Assembly (NCBI GenBank): GCA_003645555.1
Contig: QNFN01000015.1
Location: forward strand, 1-13,722
Length of the DNA stretch: 13,722 nt
Reading direction: 5' to 3'
Origin: Gammaproteobacteria bacterium
GTDB lineage: Bacteria > Pseudomonadota > Gammaproteobacteria > QNFN01
Part shown: in pieces, positions 1 to 6,203 of the stretch
Layout of the letters: each line of letters starts with the position of its first letter
Numbering within the stretch: position 1 is the stretch's first letter
Made by a program: the position numbers and the translations under genes
Notes under the pieces: model-generated
Database searches by the model: none
What the model was told of the DNA's origin: nothing
The model's input: the letters and a program-made list of their open reading frames with translations, nothing else

Positions 1-678
1 AGCAGGCCACCAGCACGGGAACCCACACCGACGGCATCGGCCTCTCCCTCGCCAGTGACCCCGGCAGCCCCGGCTGCCCCGGCAGCCCCGGCAGCCCCGG
101 CAGCAACGAAGGCAGATTCGAAACCTGCCGCGCCAACGGCTACCACTGCAAGCAAACCTGCGGCCACGGCACCGCGCACACCAGTTCGAGCGCCATCACC
201 GGCGACCCCACCTCGTCCTGCGGCCTCCGCCCAATCCACCGGTACAGCACCGACCAGCCCGAATGCAGCGCCCTCCAAGGCAGGTCAACCGCCCAGGCCG
301 GCAACGGCATCAACCGGACCAGCGACGCCGTCAGCACCTGTTCAGCAGGCAACGACTACGAACGCCCCATCGGCGAGGGCAACCGCATCAAACGGACCGA
401 GCCAGGGTGAATTGCCTATGAGCAATTCCGGGACGGCGGACAAACGCCCGGCGACAGCGGCTAGCCAAAAGGTTGCGCCACAAACGGCATCAACACCGCC
501 TCGAGCCAAGCCCGCGGCACCCGCTACGCCACCAGCGACCAGTGCAGGCAGCCAGTCGACCAACAGCACGCCGCCCCCGCGGCCAGCAACGCCTGCGCCA
601 ACCACCCAGGCCGAGAATCGACCGTCCGTGGCTGAACCACGGCAGGCGCCGGGTGGAAGCGAGACGAAAAGCGACTGA
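1..678 (+). CDS. C-terminal part of a Pro/Ala/Thr/Ser-rich low-complexity protein (5' end outside window)
   Basis: The frame is open from the first base of the window to a TGA at 676-678 and gives about 225 residues. A GTG at 55 could start a 207-residue protein, but it has no convincing ribosome-binding site and the frame continues upstream. I therefore read this as the tail of a longer gene. The composition is almost entirely Ala, Pro, Thr and Ser, with scattered Lys/Arg. There is no folded domain, signal peptide or membrane segment, so the tail should be intrinsically disordered. It starts with five copies of a Pro-Ala-Ala unit. The stop is 12 nt from the end of the convergent phosphatase gene. 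One inference is the disordered tail of RNase E, because rne lies close to a low-molecular-weight phosphatase gene in pseudomonads. Tails of TonB-, FimV- or DnaX-like proteins would look similar. The function cannot be decided from what is visible. Confidence 0.6.
   Translation, partial: SRPPAREPTPTASASPSPVTPAAPAAPAAPAAPAATKADSKPAAPTATTASKPAATAPRTPVRAPSPATPPRPAASAQSTGTAPTSPNAAPSKAGQPPRPATASTGPATPSAPVQQATTTNAPSARATASNGPSQGELPMSNSGTADKRPATAASQKVAPQTASTPPRAKPAAPATPPATSAGSQSTNSTPPPRPATPAPTTQAENRPSVAEPRQAPGGSETKSD
61..105 (+). repeat. Five tandem copies of a 9-bp unit (ccggcagcc)
   Basis: Five consecutive 9-mers, with one or no mismatch each, encode a Pro-Ala-Ala repeat inside the low-complexity tail. 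Units are 61-69, 70-78 (one change), 79-87, 88-96 and 97-105 (last base changed). The unit length is a multiple of three, so copy-number change by slippage would keep the reading frame. Confidence 0.85.
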
Positions 679-690
679 GACGAAGGCGGG

Positions 691-1164
691 TCAGCGCCGC
701 CGTGGCACGAGGGTCTCGAGCAGACCCTGGCCGGCAGACGTGACCAGGTCGAGCACCTCGTCAAAACCACGCCCTCCACCGTAATAGGGGTCGGGAACGT
801 CTTGCTGCCCGTCATCCGGCGAGTAATCAAGCAACAGGCCCAGCTTGTGGCGCAGGTCATCTGGACAGTCGCCCTCAAGCCGCGCCAGGTTGTCGCGGTC
901 CATCGCCAGGATGTGATCGAAGATGGTGAAATCCTCGGTGACCACCTGGCGTGCGCGCTGTGCGCCGAGTTCGATGCCACGGCGGCGCGCCGCGGCCTGT
1001 GAACGTGTGTCAGGCGGTTCGCCGACGTGGTAGGCGTGCGTCCCCGCCGAGTCGACGGCAATCCGGTCGGCAAGCCTCTGCTCATCGAGGAGTCGCCTGA
1101 ATACCCCTTCGGCGGTAGGCGAGCGGCAGATGTTGCCCAGGCAGACGAATAGCACCCGTATCAT
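691..1164 (-). CDS. Low-molecular-weight protein tyrosine phosphatase
   Basis: A cytoplasmic cysteine phosphatase of the arsenate-reductase-like LMW-PTP fold that removes phosphate from phosphotyrosine. The active-site loop is visible 7-15 residues from the start as VCLGNICRS, a CX5R motif followed by Ser. The C-terminal general-acid loop is DPYYGG. At about 157 residues it has the usual family length. I chose the ATG at 1162-1164 because GGAG stands 7 nt upstream and the next residues (MIRVLFVC) form the first beta strand of the fold. An upstream in-frame start at 1206 would add 14 residues that the family lacks. The gene is convergent with the low-complexity gene and divergent from dksA. 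Bacterial members often act on exopolysaccharide tyrosine kinases, but no such kinase is in the window, so the substrate is unknown. Confidence 0.92.
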   Translation of the reverse strand: MIRVLFVCLGNICRSPTAEGVFRRLLDEQRLADRIAVDSAGTHAYHVGEPPDTRSQAAARRRGIELGAQRARQVVTEDFTIFDHILAMDRDNLARLEGDCPDDLRHKLGLLLDYSPDDGQQDVPDPYYGGGRGFDEVLDLVTSAGQGLLETLVPRRR

Positions 1165-1196
1165 CGCTTTCTCCACTGGCCGACCCCGATTCTCAC

Positions 1197-1205
1197 TGTA
1201 TAGCA
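1197..1205 (-). promoter_or_regulatory. Candidate extended -10 promoter for the phosphatase gene
   Basis: Read on the minus strand, TGC followed by TATACA gives an extended -10 element (TATACA occupies 1202-1197). There is no recognisable -35 hexamer at 16-18 bp. Transcription would start near 1190, leaving a leader of about 25 nt before the ATG at 1164. This rests on motif match only. Confidence 0.35.
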
Positions 1206-1229
1206 CGCGTCCTGATATGGCGGTTTTTA

Positions 1230-1258
1230 TTGCGCCTTCACGAGGATCGTGGTATAGA
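1230..1258 (+). promoter_or_regulatory. Candidate sigma70 promoter of dksA
   Basis: TTGCGC (1230-1235) and TATAGA (1253-1258) are separated by 17 bp, and TGG directly before the -10 makes it an extended -10. The start point would fall near 1265, about 30 nt before the dksA ATG. The segment after the -10 is TTCGCGC, moderately GC-rich. The call is from consensus matching only. Confidence 0.5.
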
Positions 1259-1296
1259 TTCGCGCTTCTTTTTCAGGCCTGCCGTACGGAGTGAAC

Positions 1297-1755
1297 ATGC
1301 CTGCAGTAAAAAAACGGAAGTCGAAGGCTGCCACGGGTACCACCTGGTTCGAAGGCTTCAAGCCCTATAAGGAAAAGCGGGGCGAGAAGTACATGAACGA
1401 GACCCAACCAGAACACTTCCAGGCCATTCTTGACGCCTGGAAGCGTGATCTCATGGAGGAGGTCGACCGTACCGTCCATCACATGCAGGACGATGCCGCC
1501 AACTTTCCCGATCCCAACGACCGCGCGACCCAGGAGTCCGAGTTCAGCATGGAGCTGCGTACCCGCGACCGCGAGCGCAAGCTGATTCGCAAGATCGACG
1601 AGGCCGCCCACCGGATCGAGACCCACGACTACGGTTATTGCGACTCCTGCGATGTCGAGATCGGGATTCGCCGGCTCGAGGCACGCCCGACCGCCACGCT
1701 GTGTATCGAATGCAAGGAACTCGACGAGATCCGCGAACGCCAGATGCGCACCTGA
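1297..1755 (+). CDS. dksA: RNA polymerase-binding transcription factor DksA
   Basis: DksA enters the RNA polymerase secondary channel and, with ppGpp, inhibits stable-RNA promoters and activates amino-acid promoters during starvation. The 152-residue product matches the length of E. coli DksA (151). The coiled-coil tip acidic pair is present as D72 and D75 in NFPDPNDRA. The four zinc ligands are all there: C115/C118 (CDSC) and C136/C139 (CIEC), with GIRRLEARPT between them. This is therefore the canonical zinc form, not the Cys-poor DksA2. The ATG at 1297 is preferred over an in-frame GTG at 1291 because GGAG (1288-1291) overlaps the GTG and is 5 nt from the ATG. gluQ follows in the same frame 15 nt after the stop, as in many gammaproteobacteria. 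Confidence 0.97.
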   Translation: MPAVKKRKSKAATGTTWFEGFKPYKEKRGEKYMNETQPEHFQAILDAWKRDLMEEVDRTVHHMQDDAANFPDPNDRATQESEFSMELRTRDRERKLIRKIDEAAHRIETHDYGYCDSCDVEIGIRRLEARPTATLCIECKELDEIRERQMRT

Positions 1756-1762
1756 CCTGTCC

Positions 1763-1781
1763 GGGCCGCCTTGTGCGGCCC
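1763..1781 (+). other. GC-rich hairpin between dksA and gluQ
   Basis: GGGCCGC (1763-1769) and GCGGCCC (1775-1781) form a perfect 7-bp stem with a 5-nt loop, starting 7 nt after the dksA stop. No T-run follows, so it is not a standard intrinsic terminator. It could be an attenuating or RNA-stabilising structure. In Shigella flexneri a terminator between these two genes is known to limit gluQ expression. The earliest possible gluQ start codon (TTG 1771) lies in the loop. Confidence 0.55.
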
Positions 1782-2739
1782 GTGCACTTCGGCCTTGGCC
1801 GCACCTCCTACCCTTTCCGATCCTGCTGGCCGCCGCGTCCACTGCGGCCGCTTTGCCCCGTCACCCACCGGGCCGCTGCACTTCGGCTCGCTGGTCTCGG
1901 CCGTGGCGAGTTACCTGCAGGTACGGCGGCAAGGTGGCCGCTGGCTGGTCCGGATCGAGGACATCGATCCTCCCCGCGAAGTGCCCGGGGCCACGGACGC
2001 CATCCTCACCGCGCTCGAACACTACGGTTTTGCCTGGGACGGGCCGGTGCTCTACCAGAGTGACCGGAGCGCCGCCTACCAAGCCGCGCTCGAACAGCTG
2101 GCCGCCACTGGCCAGAGCTACCCCTGCAGCTGCAGTCGGCGCGAGATCGCCGAAGGGGCGGAGGACGGGATTGCCGGGCCGGTCTACCCGGGCACCTGCC
2201 GCACGAGACCCCGGCATCGTAACCGGAACACGGCACTCCGGTTGCGTACTTCGGGGACGCGGATCGGGTTCTGTGATGGCCATTTCGGTGGCTGCGAAAT
2301 CGATCTCGAGCGCGATTTCGGTGACTTCGTCATCAGGCGTGCCGACGGCCTGTTCGCCTACCAGCTGGCAGTGGTGGTCGACGACGCCGCGCAAGGGGTG
2401 ACCGAAGTCGTCCGCGGTGCCGACCTGCTCGACCTGACCCCGGCCCAGCTGCACCTGCAACGGCTCCTCGGCCTGCCGGCGCCAACCTACCTTCACCATC
2501 CGCTGGCGATCGATCCCGCCGGCGCCAAGTTGAGCAAGCAGACCGGCGCCCGCCCCCTTGATGGTGTCGATCCACGGCCCGATCTTCTCGCCGCCCTGGC
2601 CTTTCTCGACCAGGCACCACCGCCAGAACTCACGGCGGTCACCCTGGACAGCCTTTGGGACTGGGCGCTCGCCCGCTGGGATCCAACCCTGATGCCGCGA
2701 CCCCGGACCGCACCCGCCCCTACACGTTACGATATGTAA
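1771..2739 (+). CDS. gluQ: Glutamyl-Q tRNA(Asp) synthetase (GluQ-RS, YadB)
   Basis: A truncated paralogue of glutamyl-tRNA synthetase that activates glutamate and attaches it to the queuosine base at position 34 of tRNA-Asp. Visible signatures, numbered from TTG 1771: GRFAPSPTGPLHFGS with the HIGH-like element at 34-40; RIEDIDPPREVPGA at 61-74; a zinc site of C119, C121, Y139 and C143; FAYQLAVVVDD and VVRGADL; and a KLSKQ class I motif at 253-257. There is no anticodon-binding domain, as expected for the family. The start is uncertain. No ATG exists upstream of the conserved core, and the candidates are TTG 1771 or TTG 1795, neither with a clear Shine-Dalgarno sequence. Starting at 1795 would give 314 residues, closer to the E. 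coli length of 308. The gene is probably co-transcribed with dksA and may be translationally coupled to it. Confidence 0.93.
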   Translation: MCGPCTSALAAPPTLSDPAGRRVHCGRFAPSPTGPLHFGSLVSAVASYLQVRRQGGRWLVRIEDIDPPREVPGATDAILTALEHYGFAWDGPVLYQSDRSAAYQAALEQLAATGQSYPCSCSRREIAEGAEDGIAGPVYPGTCRTRPRHRNRNTALRLRTSGTRIGFCDGHFGGCEIDLERDFGDFVIRRADGLFAYQLAVVVDDAAQGVTEVVRGADLLDLTPAQLHLQRLLGLPAPTYLHHPLAIDPAGAKLSKQTGARPLDGVDPRPDLLAALAFLDQAPPPELTAVTLDSLWDWALARWDPTLMPRPRTAPAPTRYDM

Positions 2740-2753
2740 CGCTGTTTGGTACT

Positions 2754-3017
2754 CTAGCCCGGATATTGCACCAGCCGGCCACGAGCCTGGCCTGAAACCT
2801 CTGCAACGCGAGTGGAAAAAGAGCGGTTTTGAATCGAGTCCGAAACCTACAGGTTGCTACCGGCCCGCGGCCTATCACGGCCCCGGCTGGCCCAGGCACG
2901 CCTGGACTTGCGCTTCACTCAGGGAATAGCCACGGCTATTCCTTTCCTTCCAGCGCGGCGCCCAGTCGCACCTCTCCTGCGCCGGCATCCGTGATGCTGG
3001 TGCAATATACGGGCTAG
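2754..3017. mobile_element. MITE-like non-coding element with 21-bp inverted ends
   Basis: The left end (2754-2774) and the reverse complement of the right end (2997-3017) match at 20 of 21 positions. The shared core reads CCCGG/TATATTGCACCAG, the slash marking the one difference (G or T). CTAG stands at both outer ends and may be a 4-bp target duplication, in which case the element proper is 2758-3013. No convincing reading frame lies inside, so this is a small non-autonomous element or remnant, not a full insertion sequence. A CTAG duplication would fit IS5-type transposition (CTAR targets), but family assignment is a guess. It fills nearly the whole gap between gluQ and the cbrX-like gene. 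Confidence 0.75.
2923..2942. repeat. Near-perfect palindrome inside the MITE-like element
   Basis: GGAATAGCC (2923-2931) and GGCTATTCC (2934-2942) are perfect 9-nt inverted arms separated by two bases. In RNA they could fold as a hairpin with at least seven pairs. A pyrimidine-rich stretch with short T-runs follows on the plus strand, but not a proper T-tract. It may be a structural feature of the element or a weak terminator for transcripts from gluQ. Confidence 0.6.
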
Positions 3018-3022
3018 GGTCC

Positions 3023-3223
3023 ATGCGCGCCCCCTCGGACAAAGGCCGGCAGTCGGATCTGGTCATCCTGCTGTTCCTGTTCGCACTGTTCCTGATGATG
3101 CCGCCGTTCGTCACCTGGTGGGCCACTGCCGGGTTCGCCTGGTATTTTCCCTACCTGATCTGGGGGCTGGTGATACTGCTGGCGGCCTGGCAACAGATAC
3201 GCAGTCGACACCATGACGTTTGA
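3023..3223 (+). CDS. cbrX: Small two-helix membrane protein upstream of cbrA (cbrX-like)
   Basis: A 66-residue peptide with two hydrophobic segments, about residues 13-31 and 38-56. Its N-terminus is charged and its C-terminus basic (RSRHHDV), so it should sit in the inner membrane. The ATG is 5 bp beyond the right end of the MITE-like element. A short AGGG (3016-3019), partly within that element's end, is the only ribosome-binding candidate and is close, with a 3-nt spacer. The gene overlaps the cbrA start by 11 nt. A similar short ORF lies directly upstream of cbrA in Pseudomonas, where it has been called cbrX and linked to cbrA translation. Sequence similarity to it cannot be checked here. 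The role is likely translational coupling, with a possible membrane partner function for the kinase. Confidence 0.75.
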   Translation: MRAPSDKGRQSDLVILLFLFALFLMMPPFVTWWATAGFAWYFPYLIWGLVILLAAWQQIRSRHHDV

Positions 3224-6203
3224 GCTCCCCGGCCTGTTCATCGTCGGGGTCGCCTACCTGTTGTTGCTGTTCCTGATCGCCTACGCGGCGGAACGCGGTT
3301 GGGTGCCCGCCTCGGTGACGCGCCATCCACTGACCTACGTCCTCTCGCTCGGCGTCTACGCCACGTCGTGGAGCTTCTACGGCAGCGTTGGTTTCGCTCG
3401 CAGCCAAGGTTACAACTTCATCACCATCTACCTCGGCGTCACGCTGGCCTTCCTGTTGACGCCGGTCCTGCTGATGCCGATCCTGCGCCTGACCCGGCGC
3501 TACCAGCTTACTTCCCTCGCCGACCTGTTCACGTTCCGTTACCGTAGCCAGCTTGCCGGCATCCTGGTGACCCTGTTCATGCTCACCGGGACGCTGCCTT
3601 ACATCGCGCTGCAGATCCAGGCCGTGACTGAATCGATCGGCGTGCTGACGCAGGAGGCCACCCCGACCACGCTGGCGTTCGGCTTCTGCGTCTGCCTGAC
3701 GGTGTTCGCCATCCTGTTCGGCGCCCGGCACGTTTCGCCGCGTGAGAAGCACGAAGGGCTGGTGCTGGCCATTGCCTTCGAGTCGCTGGTCAAGCTGATC
3801 GCGCTGCTCGCCGTCGGCGCCTTTGCCCTGTTCGGCGTGTTCGGCGGGCCAAGCGGTGTTGACCAGTGGCTGGCCATTAACCCGGAAGCGCTCGACGCCC
3901 TCTACCGCCCGGTAACCGAGGGTCCGTGGGCAACCTACCTGTTGCTCGCCTTCGCCGCGGCCTTCCTGCTGCCACGCCAGTTCCACATGGGCTTCACCGA
4001 GAACCTGTCACCGCGTGCCCTGCCGATCGCGGCCTGGGGCTTCCCGTTGTTCCTGTTATTGCTCAACCTGCCGATCCCGCTGATCCTGTGGGCCGGTCAG
4101 ATGAGCGGCACACCGGTCGCTCCTGACTACTACGTACTCGGCATCACGCTCGAGAGTGGCGGCACGCTGCTGCCGCTCATCGCCTACATCGGTGGCCTCT
4201 CCTCGGCCAGTGCGATGGTGATCGTGACCACGCTGGCGCTGTCGTCGATGTGCCTGAATCACCTGCTGCTACCAGTCACTTACCCCGACCCGAAACTTGA
4301 CGTCTATCGCTGGCTGCTCTGGGGACGACGGCTGCTGATCGGCTTGATCATCTTCGCCGGCTTCATCTTCTACATGGTCCTGCAGCACAACCGCGGCCTG
4401 GTCGAACTCGGCCTGATTTCGTTTGTCGCCGTGGCCCAGTTCCTGCCCGGAGTGTTCGGCCTGCTCTACTGGCCGCGCGCCACCCGGATCGGCTTTCTGG
4501 CCGGTCTCGGCGCGGGCGCGATGATCTGGGCAGGCACCCTGCTGATTCCACTTCTGGAACGTGCCGGGGCGTTCGTGGTCGATCCTGAGGTGCTGCAACT
4601 GGTCGATCCGCAGGGACAGAACAAGTGGCAGTACGCCACCTTCTGGTCACTTGCCGTCAACGGGCTGCTATTCGTCATCTTCTCGCTGCTGACCCGGCCC
4701 GATGAGGAGGAGCGCGAGGCCGCCTACGCCTGCGTGCTCGATAGCATGGCGCCTCCACGCGGCGTAGTCACGGCAGAAAGCACCCACCAGTTCCGCCAGC
4801 AGCTGGCTCAGGTGATGGGTCCCAAGGCGGCAGAGCACGAGGTTCAGCAAGCCCTTGATGATTTGCAGATGGCGAGCGAGGAGGCGCGGCCCAACCAGCT
4901 CAGGCGACTGCGTGAGCGCATCGAACGCAACCTCTCCGGCCTGATGGGCCCGCAGATGGCGCGCATGATCGTCGACACCCGGTTGCGCCTGAATCCACTC
5001 GAACAGACGGCTCTCGGTGACAGCGTGCGCTTCATCGAAGAACGGCTGGAGCGCTCACGCAACCAGCTGCGCGGACTTGCCGTTGAACTCGACGCCTTGC
5101 GCCGCTACCACCGCCAGGTGCTTCAGGACCTGCCGATCGGCGTCTGCTCGGTCGGTCCGGCGAACGAGGTGGTGATCTGGAACCTGGCCATGGAGTTGAT
5201 CTCGGGCATCTCCCGCAGCAGCGCGGTAGGCACGCCACTGGCCGAACTGCCCGCCCCCTGGGCCACGCTGCTGGTCGACTTCAGCGGGACCGACGACCTG
5301 CACGTACACAAGCGCCAGCTGGTGATCGAGAGCCGACTGCGCAGTTTCAACCTGCACCGCGCGGCCCTTGCCTCCCAGGAGAGTGATCACCCCGCCAGCG
5401 GCGACCTCGGGGCGGGAGGCATCGTTATCCTGCTCGAAGATCTGACCGACATCAGCACCCTCGAGGCCGAGTTGGCGCACAGCGAGCGGCTGGCGTCGAT
5501 CGGCCGACTCGCCGCCGGGGTCGCCCACGAGATCGGCAACCCGGTAACCGGCATCGCCTGCCTGGCTCAAAACCTGCGTGAAGAGAGCGACCCGGACCAG
5601 CTGCGCGACAGCGTCGAAGCGATCCTCGAGCAGACCCGGCGCATTACCGAGATCGTGCAATCGCTGGTCAGGTTCAGCCACAGCGGCCAGCTGACGCGCG
5701 GCACCCACGCACCGATGCGGCTGCACGACACCGTCGAGGAGGCGATCCGCCTGGTCCGGTTGAGCCACAGCGGTCGCCAGGTTGAATGCATAAACACTTG
5801 CGACCCGGCACTCGAGTTGCTCGGCGACCGCCAGCGACTCGGTCAGGTGTTCGTCAATCTGCTGACCAACGCCTGCCACGCCTCGCAACCCGGTGACAGC
5901 GTGGAAGTGTACGGACGGCAGCGCGACGACCGCGTCGAAATTGTAATCCGGGATCAAGGCTGCGGGATGCCGAAATCGGTACGCAAGCGCATCTTCGAAC
6001 CGTTTTACACCACGCGTGAACCGGGTGAAGGCACCGGTCTCGGCCTGTCGCTGGTCTACAGCATCGTTCAGGACCACGGTGGATCGATCACAGTCGACAG
6101 CCGTGAAGGTCAGGGAACGGCCATGCTGATCGATCTCCCAGGCCTGGCTGCGCCGGTCACGTCCAACAGCACGACCTCACCCTCGGAGGAACCCCAACGA
6201 TGA
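3213..6203 (+). CDS. cbrA: CbrA-type sensor histidine kinase with sodium/solute symporter-like domain
   Basis: A 996-residue inner-membrane kinase of the CbrA class (P. aeruginosa CbrA is about 983). Residues 1-495 form an SLC5/SSS-like domain with roughly 13 membrane segments, including a segment near 66-76 (GYNFITIYLGV). Residues about 520-590 form an amphipathic STAC-type linker. A PAS region spans about 630-745. The HisKA domain carries the phospho-acceptor H772 (GVAHEIGNP). The HATPase domain shows an N-box (N882, N886), DQGCGMP (914-920), the F-box region IFEPFYTT and GTGLGLS (940-946). All catalytic boxes are intact, so kinase activity is expected. The ATG lies inside the small upstream gene with no Shine-Dalgarno of its own, which points to translational coupling. 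It overlaps cbrB by ATGA. In Pseudomonas, CbrA with CbrB controls use of amino acids and other less preferred carbon sources. The signal or substrate here cannot be inferred. Confidence 0.93.
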   Translation: MTFELPGLFIVGVAYLLLLFLIAYAAERGWVPASVTRHPLTYVLSLGVYATSWSFYGSVGFARSQGYNFITIYLGVTLAFLLTPVLLMPILRLTRRYQLTSLADLFTFRYRSQLAGILVTLFMLTGTLPYIALQIQAVTESIGVLTQEATPTTLAFGFCVCLTVFAILFGARHVSPREKHEGLVLAIAFESLVKLIALLAVGAFALFGVFGGPSGVDQWLAINPEALDALYRPVTEGPWATYLLLAFAAAFLLPRQFHMGFTENLSPRALPIAAWGFPLFLLLLNLPIPLILWAGQMSGTPVAPDYYVLGITLESGGTLLPLIAYIGGLSSASAMVIVTTLALSSMCLNHLLLPVTYPDPKLDVYRWLLWGRRLLIGLIIFAGFIFYMVLQHNRGLVELGLISFVAVAQFLPGVFGLLYWPRATRIGFLAGLGAGAMIWAGTLLIPLLERAGAFVVDPEVLQLVDPQGQNKWQYATFWSLAVNGLLFVIFSLLTRPDEEEREAAYACVLDSMAPPRGVVTAESTHQFRQQLAQVMGPKAAEHEVQQALDDLQMASEEARPNQLRRLRERIERNLSGLMGPQMARMIVDTRLRLNPLEQTALGDSVRFIEERLERSRNQLRGLAVELDALRRYHRQVLQDLPIGVCSVGPANEVVIWNLAMELISGISRSSAVGTPLAELPAPWATLLVDFSGTDDLHVHKRQLVIESRLRSFNLHRAALASQESDHPASGDLGAGGIVILLEDLTDISTLEAELAHSERLASIGRLAAGVAHEIGNPVTGIACLAQNLREESDPDQLRDSVEAILEQTRRITEIVQSLVRFSHSGQLTRGTHAPMRLHDTVEEAIRLVRLSHSGRQVECINTCDPALELLGDRQRLGQVFVNLLTNACHASQPGDSVEVYGRQRDDRVEIVIRDQGCGMPKSVRKRIFEPFYTTREPGEGTGLGLSLVYSIVQDHGGSITVDSREGQGTAMLIDLPGLAAPVTSNSTTSPSEEPQR
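6185..6190 (+). promoter_or_regulatory. Strong ribosome-binding site of cbrB
   Basis: GGAGGA ends 9 nt before the ATG at 6200 and lies inside the cbrA coding end. Together with the ATGA stop/start overlap it fixes the cbrB start and indicates coupled translation of kinase and regulator. Confidence 0.8.

Noticed and set aside
2794..2806. GAAACCTCTGCAAC inside the 264-bp element resembles the ends of the acs/lon mini-elements
   Set aside because: Only the first ten bases match and no inverted partner was found nearby, so I treat it as chance.
2829..3017. Short plus-strand frame of 62 codons between gluQ and cbrX
   Set aside because: It lies entirely inside the inverted-repeat element, has no ribosome-binding site, and ends in the terminal repeat itself.
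3111..3986. Open frame of 291 codons on the minus strand opposite cbrX and the start of cbrA
   Set aside because: The product is a Gln/Glu/Arg-rich mirror of hydrophobic membrane codons, a typical antisense artefact.
5055..6077. Open frame of 340 codons on the minus strand opposite the kinase domain of cbrA
   Set aside because: All histidine kinase boxes are on the plus strand. The antisense product is a Gln/Val/Asp-rich mirror sequence without a domain.
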